Origin: an uncultured Candidatus Saccharibacteria bacterium
GTDB taxonomy: Bacteria; Patescibacteriota; Saccharimonadia; Saccharimonadales; Saccharimonadaceae
Assembly: GCA_947364965.1 (NCBI GenBank)
Contig: CANAUU010000005.1
Span: 1-24,775, forward strand
Direction of reading: 5' to 3'
DNA: 24,775 bases
The notes under the pieces are model-generated. The model was not told the DNA's origin, did not search any database, and was given only the letters and a program-made list of their open reading frames with translations. This document shows positions 21,406-24,775 of this stretch, piece by piece. How positions within the stretch are numbered: position 1 is the stretch's first letter; each line of letters opens with the position of its first letter. The position numbers were made by a program, and so were the translations under genes.

Positions 21406-22310
21406 TAGCGTTTGGTGGCTTGGAGGGCTTTGGTGTAGGTTTTGCTGGTGATGCGGTCGATGAGAACGAGGTTTTCGAGAACTTGGCAGATTTCGCGATG
21501 GCGCATGAGCTGAAGGCGGTTGACGTAGGCCATGCCGTCGCGGAGGCGACGAGTGAGCTCGATCATTTTTGCAAGGTTGGCGTTTGGATTGGGATTGTCG
21601 GCGCGAGCGTATTCGAGATATTGTATCATCAGCTCGTAAGATTCCATAATCATGCGGCGTCCGACAGTCTCGCGGGCGAGATTGTCGGAGATGTGTTTGA
21701 ACTGATAATAGATTGTGCGGTCGACTTGAGAAATGGCATCATAGAGGAGGGGAAGCGGGGACTTCGGGAGAATGATGGCGGAGATACGCTCGGCATCACG
21801 CTGGGAGTTGTCGCGGAGTTTGGCGATTTGCTCTTCGGTGTAGACTTTGGCGAGTTTATAGAAATGGAGTTCGGGGTCGCTGCGTTCGGGGTCAGGGAAG
21901 ATGTTGATAGCGGCGAGGAGTTCGTTTAGTCCTTCGAGAGAGCGGAAAGAAATGGTCCCGTCTTCGGAGACGGAATAGTGGTCGGTGTCGACCTTGACGG
22001 AGTAGCGCCAATGAATGCGGTCGGCGATGGTCATAGAAAAGAAGAGGACGGAATGACCGGCGAGCTTGGAGAAGCCGGAAGTGGAGTCAAAAAAGAGCAG
22101 ATGATGATCATTGAACTGCTCGAACTCCATGACACGGGATTTGATGAGACGCTGGCGATTGCTCAAGGCTTGACGGGCGGCGCGAAGATCGGCCTTGGCG
22201 GAGGGGTGAGTGCTATTCGAGAGTTTCTCAATAACTTCCTCAAGCTCGTGAAGATTGAGGTTGACGTATTTTTCAATGTCTTGTGGCTTGATAGAAGCCT
22301 GCTTTGCCAT
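21405..22310 (-). CDS. RT-coupled accessory protein with Avd-like C-terminal helical region
   Basis: A 301-residue, largely helical protein. The first 75 residues look like a helical hairpin (NLHELEEVIEKLSN...). Residues 75-180 form a mixed region of unknown fold (HWRYSVKVDTDHYSVSEDGT, then FRSLEGLNELLAAINIF). Residues about 185-295 are four predicted amphipathic helices (LYDAISQVDRTIYYQFKHI, RRMIMESYELMIQYLEYA, NLAKMIELTRRLRDGMAYV, HREICQVLENLVLIDRI), resembling the Avd/four-helix-bundle proteins that bind the RT and template RNA in DGRs. Avd is normally about 120 residues and free-standing, so an added N-terminal domain is unusual. Translation is coupled to the RT by TAATG. The Avd relation is inference from helix pattern and context. 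Confidence 0.55.
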   Translation of the reverse strand: MAKQASIKPQDIEKYVNLNLHELEEVIEKLSNSTHPSAKADLRAARQALSNRQRLIKSRVMEFEQFNDHHLLFFDSTSGFSKLAGHSVLFFSMTIADRIHWRYSVKVDTDHYSVSEDGTISFRSLEGLNELLAAINIFPDPERSDPELHFYKLAKVYTEEQIAKLRDNSQRDAERISAIILPKSPLPLLYDAISQVDRTIYYQFKHISDNLARETVGRRMIMESYELMIQYLEYARADNPNPNANLAKMIELTRRLRDGMAYVNRLQLMRHREICQVLENLVLIDRITSKTYTKALQATKR

Positions 22311-22341
22311 TTTTGTTTTTGGACCTTTTTTTACAATTTCT

Positions 22342-22370
22342 ATTATAGCGCTAATGGTTGGGTTTGTCGA
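22342..22370 (-). promoter_or_regulatory. Promoter of the RT operon
   Basis: On the minus strand TCGACA (22370-22365), a 17-base spacer and TATAAT (22347-22342). The leader is about 25 bases and A-rich, with AAAGG well upstream of the ATG. Confidence 0.7.
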
Positions 22371-22471
22371 GGGGATTTTTCGGAAAATTTTTGAATAAAG
22401 GTGGCAGGCTGATTGGAGACGAAGCTTGGGCTCTCGGAGAAACAGGGGTGGTAAGGATAGAGGTGGTAGGG

Positions 22472-22477
22472 TATAAT
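22472..22477 (+). promoter_or_regulatory. -10 element of NYN gene 2
   Basis: TATAAT with 8 bases to the ATG at 22486, so at most a 2-base leader. GGAGAG lies in the same 8 bases but would not be transcribed if the start is at the usual distance. The promoter is divergent from that of the RT operon, with about 100 bp between the -35 at 22370 and this -10. Confidence 0.55.
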
Positions 22478-22485
22478 GGAGAGTA

Positions 22486-23139
22486 ATGACAGAGAAAAGA
22501 ATTTTACCTAAAAACCGAAAAACGTTTGTTTTTATCGATGTGAGTAATATTAGATACGCTTGCCGCTGGAGCTGCGACTTTGATTTGGACTTTGATGGAT
22601 TCTATAACTATTTGAATAGGAAATATCCCAAGCTTAGAGAAGTGCGGTATTATGAAGGTATAGCAAGTGGAGACAAGAGAAAGAAGCTATATTTTAAGCA
22701 CTTGAGGAAGGTTGGGTATAGGGTGTGCTCTTTGGAGCGGAAGAGCTACACTAATGAGGCGAAGTATGCTAATTTCGAATGTTTGAAGTGTGGTGCATTA
22801 AATACTGTACAGGTATTGCCGGAAAATACCAAATTGAAGTCCAATGTTGACGTCTTTATGGCGGTGGATATGCTGAAATGTGCCGCTAAGGCGACGGAGC
22901 AGCTACACATTATTTTGGTGTCGTGCGATGGTGATTTTGCCGAGGCGATTCAGGGGGTTGTGGATATCAATCCGAATGTTTTCGTGACCGTGGTGGCGAC
23001 GCCAATGACAGTAGCAAATAATTGCCTTTCTGTGCGGTTAAAGAATCTGCGAAAGGTATTGCCGGATAATATGACGATTGCGAATATTGAGAACTTGAAA
23101 GCGCAGATTGCTCACTCGCCTTTAGAAATAAAAGCCTAA
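22486..23139 (+). CDS. NYN-domain (PIN-like) ribonuclease, gene 2
   Basis: A 217-residue protein with an NYN domain: KTFVFIDVSNIRYA with D18 and N21, KSNVDVFMAVDML with D122, and SCDGDFAEAI with D148 and D150. An inserted FECLKCG with CxxC at 99-102 hints at metal binding, but no second cysteine pair is obvious. It is only distantly similar to the NYN protein at 19061-19699, so they are probably not a recent duplication. It is divergently transcribed from the RT operon and shares its intergenic region, which suggests co-regulation. Function is likely RNA cleavage in the cytoplasm; target unknown. Confidence 0.8.
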   Translation: MTEKRILPKNRKTFVFIDVSNIRYACRWSCDFDLDFDGFYNYLNRKYPKLREVRYYEGIASGDKRKKLYFKHLRKVGYRVCSLERKSYTNEAKYANFECLKCGALNTVQVLPENTKLKSNVDVFMAVDMLKCAAKATEQLHIILVSCDGDFAEAIQGVVDINPNVFVTVVATPMTVANNCLSVRLKNLRKVLPDNMTIANIENLKAQIAHSPLEIKA

Positions 23140-23159
23140 ATGCGACTATATACAAGAAT

Positions 23160-23258
23160 TGAAGAATTGAGCAACCCGCCATCGCTGGCGGGCCCTCTTG
23201 AAAATGGTGCCGATATGGAAATCGATAACACTTCCGACGATGGAACTTGCGTTCCTAT
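23160..23258 (-). ncRNA. Candidate short structured RNA on the minus strand
   Basis: The promoter at 23265-23293 predicts a start near 23258. The RNA would begin with GGAAC-GCAA-GTTCC (23255-23242) and end near CCCGCCA-GCGA-TGGCGGG (23208-23191); both loops are GNRA in this orientation only, which favours the minus strand. The tail after the last stem is only moderately U-rich. On the + strand a 43-codon ORF (23140-23271) begins directly after the NYN stop (TAAATG) and covers the same bases, so a small protein is the alternative. It lies upstream of the RT operon on the same strand. Confidence 0.35.
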
Positions 23259-23264
23259 GTTTTT

Positions 23265-23293
23265 ATTGTAGCACAGATTGTGGAAAAAGGCAA
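23265..23293 (-). promoter_or_regulatory. Promoter of the minus-strand RNA
   Basis: On the minus strand TTGCCT (23293-23288), a 17-base spacer and TACAAT (23270-23265), with the extended-type TGC before it. Confidence 0.6.
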
Positions 23294-23313
23294 GAGATTT
23301 TTCGGGGAAATTT

Positions 23314-23487
23314 TGTTCGGGTTTTGGAGGGGCTTATTTTTGAGTTGGGGGTTGAATGGGCGAGGTGATGGTGGGGAGATGATGGAGGTAGTGGCAGGGC
23401 GATGACAGAACAGGAAGTTGACAGGAGGTCAAGTTTGAGAAAACAATGGATTTGACAAAATGGCAAGAGGGAATGTTCGGTTTTTGG
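23314..23487 (+). repeat. Dispersed intergenic motif TGTTCGGGTTTTGG
   Basis: The 14-mer at 23314-23327 is identical to 7997-8010. A one-mismatch copy is at 23474-23487, preceded by GGGAA as at 7992-7996. All lie in non-coding DNA. The rest of 23294-23560 is G-rich with no ORF. Confidence 0.5.
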
Positions 23488-23560
23488 ATTTTTAAGGGGA
23501 AGGTTGGAAAAAGTTATTGGGGTGGAGAAAAAGTTTGTGGCTAGATTTTGGAAAATAATA

Positions 23561-23589
23561 TTGACATTGTGCTTATGTTGGAAGATAAT
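23561..23589 (+). promoter_or_regulatory. Promoter of the FISUMP protein gene, decides the start
   Basis: TTGACA (23561-23566), a 17-base spacer and GATAAT (23584-23589). The upstream ATG at 23548 of the same frame is before this promoter, so translation must start at 23617, where GAGGAA is placed 8 bases upstream. Confidence 0.75.
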
Positions 23590-23616
23590 AGACGTATAAG
23601 TAAAAGAGGAATAGGT

Positions 23617-24759
23617 ATGACGCTAGACAAAAAGCAGCATACTGCTAGTGTTGGGCTAGCGGGATGCGTTGGTCTGCTCTCTCTGTTGCTTGTGTCGTTG
23701 GTGACGCCGTTGACGTCAAATCAGGCACACGCTGAAGGTGAGGTGGAAAATACAAACGATGAAGATTATGTCGAGACGACTGGAGACGATGTGAGTGATG
23801 CTGCTGACTCTTCGGTGATGGCAGCTGGTTCTGATGCCGATGCGGGCATCATGCCAGCAGCTACAACTAACTCGACAGTGACAATCTCATTTTCTCCAAC
23901 TTCAGCAAACGGAACCGTGACCCCGATTGATTCAAACGGTGCTAAAGCCAAAGTAGACGTTAAAGCTACAGTCCGAGTCCAAAACTCGGGTGGGTACTCG
24001 GTCTATGTTGGTAGTAATTCTTCACAACTGAAGAATGGTGCTAATGTGATTGAATCAGTCGGTTCGACAACAACATATGCTAATCTACCTGTAAACAGGT
24101 GGGGCTACTCATTCGCGTCTGGTACTACCGCAGCAGATAGCTATAAAGCAATGCCAGCTACTCTACGTGGAACAGCACTAGACTCAAACAACAATACTAA
24201 CATCAAAGACGAAACCCGGAACTATACCCTTAGCTTCGCAGCTAACATCGGAGCAGATAAACCTGCTGGAACCTATACCAACCAGGTGACTATGAGTGTG
24301 GTGAGCAGTCCGTTGGAAATCTCTGATCTTACCGGTCTTGCTACAATGCAGGAGATGACTTCAGAGGTTTGTGCTTCGACTGCAACAGGGGTGTCGGCAC
24401 AGCTCAAGGATGTCCGTGATAACAAGTATTACTGGGTGACGAAACTAGCGGATGGCAAGTGTTGGATGACGCAGAACCTTGACTTAGATCTTAATGCTTC
24501 TACTACCCCTCTTGTGCCGGCGACTTCAGATGTTTCCTCAAGTTGGACACCAAGCAGCGGAGTATGGGCGCCGGATGGAGGTGGCGACGAGCCTGCCTAT
24601 ACAGCTAATACAGCCTCTAGTTCAACAATTCTTGCCGATAACACTGGCCAGAGGTCTTGGAGCTTAGGCAATTACCGTATCACTAATCCAACCACTTCCA
24701 GTGGCTGTGGCTCGAAGAAGGGCTTCAATGCGTGCAGAGGCCGATGGATTGATTCTTGA
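23617..24759 (+). CDS. Secreted protein with a FISUMP-type domain, apparently cut short
   Basis: 380 residues from ATG 23617. Residues 1-40 are a signal peptide (hydrophobic core VGLAGCVGLLSLLLVSLV, cut near AHA-EG). Then comes a Thr/Ser/Asp-rich linker, a beta-rich domain (about 80-240) repeating TV, SVYVG and YTLSF strands, and from about 250 the start of a Fibrobacter-major-paralogue domain, with VRDNKYYWVTKL and GKCWMTQNLDLDL. The rest of that domain, normally well over 100 residues and ending in a conserved cysteine strand, is missing because a TGA occurs at 24757. Another frame stays open to the edge, so a frameshift, an assembly edge or a true truncation are possible. Composition turns A/C-rich, unlike other genes here. 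Probably exported or attached to the surface. Confidence 0.75.
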   Translation: MTLDKKQHTASVGLAGCVGLLSLLLVSLVTPLTSNQAHAEGEVENTNDEDYVETTGDDVSDAADSSVMAAGSDADAGIMPAATTNSTVTISFSPTSANGTVTPIDSNGAKAKVDVKATVRVQNSGGYSVYVGSNSSQLKNGANVIESVGSTTTYANLPVNRWGYSFASGTTAADSYKAMPATLRGTALDSNNNTNIKDETRNYTLSFAANIGADKPAGTYTNQVTMSVVSSPLEISDLTGLATMQEMTSEVCASTATGVSAQLKDVRDNKYYWVTKLADGKCWMTQNLDLDLNASTTPLVPATSDVSSSWTPSSGVWAPDGGGDEPAYTANTASSSTILADNTGQRSWSLGNYRITNPTTSSGCGSKKGFNACRGRWIDS

Positions 24760-24775
24760 TATATGGAACCAAATT

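Noticed and set aside
19813..22394. Long + strand ORFs at 19813-20391, 20686-21210, 21420-21929 and 21978-22394
   Set aside because: They are antisense shadows of the RT and accessory genes; the minus-strand frames carry clear RT motifs.
1..24775. CRISPR arrays, tRNA or rRNA genes, insertion sequences
   Set aside because: No regularly spaced identical repeats of CRISPR length, no tRNA T-loop GTTCRAATC context with matching acceptor stem, no rRNA segments, and no transposase-like frame were seen.

Overview
The window looks like part of a small, host-dependent Candidate Phyla Radiation genome, most likely Saccharibacteria (TM7). This is inferred from four things: a compact dcw (division and cell-wall) cluster with short, divergent FtsL- and FtsQ-like proteins; a secreted protein with a Fibrobacter-major-paralogue (FISUMP) type domain; a VPKTG-tailed surface protein; and many genes whose -10 hexamer sits exactly 6 bases before the ATG, which implies leaderless mRNAs. 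The + strand is G-rich over most of the window, whichever strand is coding. The exceptions are about 877-2888, 9180-9560 and 23860-24759.

Layout. 1-757: 3' part of a HAD-family nucleotidase, overlapping an RNase HI gene. 841-4250: an ABC exporter operon with one MacB/LolD-type ATPase and two FtsX-type permeases. 4287-5637: a VPKTG-anchored surface protein followed by a stand-alone CdiA-type tRNase toxin domain with no evident immunity gene. 5640-6342: a very short promoter-to-terminator RNA, then a CYTH-domain phosphatase/cyclase-like gene. 6361-6495: an array of TGTGATATGACA-like repeats between two convergent genes. 6521-7738 (- strand): a large KwaB-like (DUF4868-like) protein. 7958-8976: a 20-bp-phased GTTCGG array, a consensus promoter, a leader of tandem small hairpins, a 176-residue protein I do not recognise, and a terminator. 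9000-9600: non-coding, with three DnaA-box-like sites and an A/C-rich, possibly structured stretch.

9661-18981 is the dcw cluster: rsmH, a 1-kb gap holding a 23-codon ORF with a perfect Shine-Dalgarno and a structured region, ftsL-like, a possible antisense-strand ncRNA, ftsI, a 184-bp foldback repeat, mraY, ftsW, a 12-codon coupling ORF, murG and an ftsQ-like gene. Together these provide 16S rRNA methylation, lipid I and II synthesis, the septal glycosyltransferase/transpeptidase pair and the divisome scaffold.

18985-23293 is the most unusual block. A minus-strand operon encodes a protein with an Avd-like C-terminal helical region, translationally coupled (TAATG) to a reverse transcriptase that has the IG-x3-SQ motif of diversity-generating retroelements. 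NYN/PIN-type ribonuclease genes flank it on both sides. Short candidate ncRNAs lie at both edges. I could not find a template/variable repeat pair, so this is either a DGR whose target lies outside the window or a DGR-lineage RT recruited to another role. The window ends in a secreted FISUMP-type protein whose reading frame stops just before the edge.
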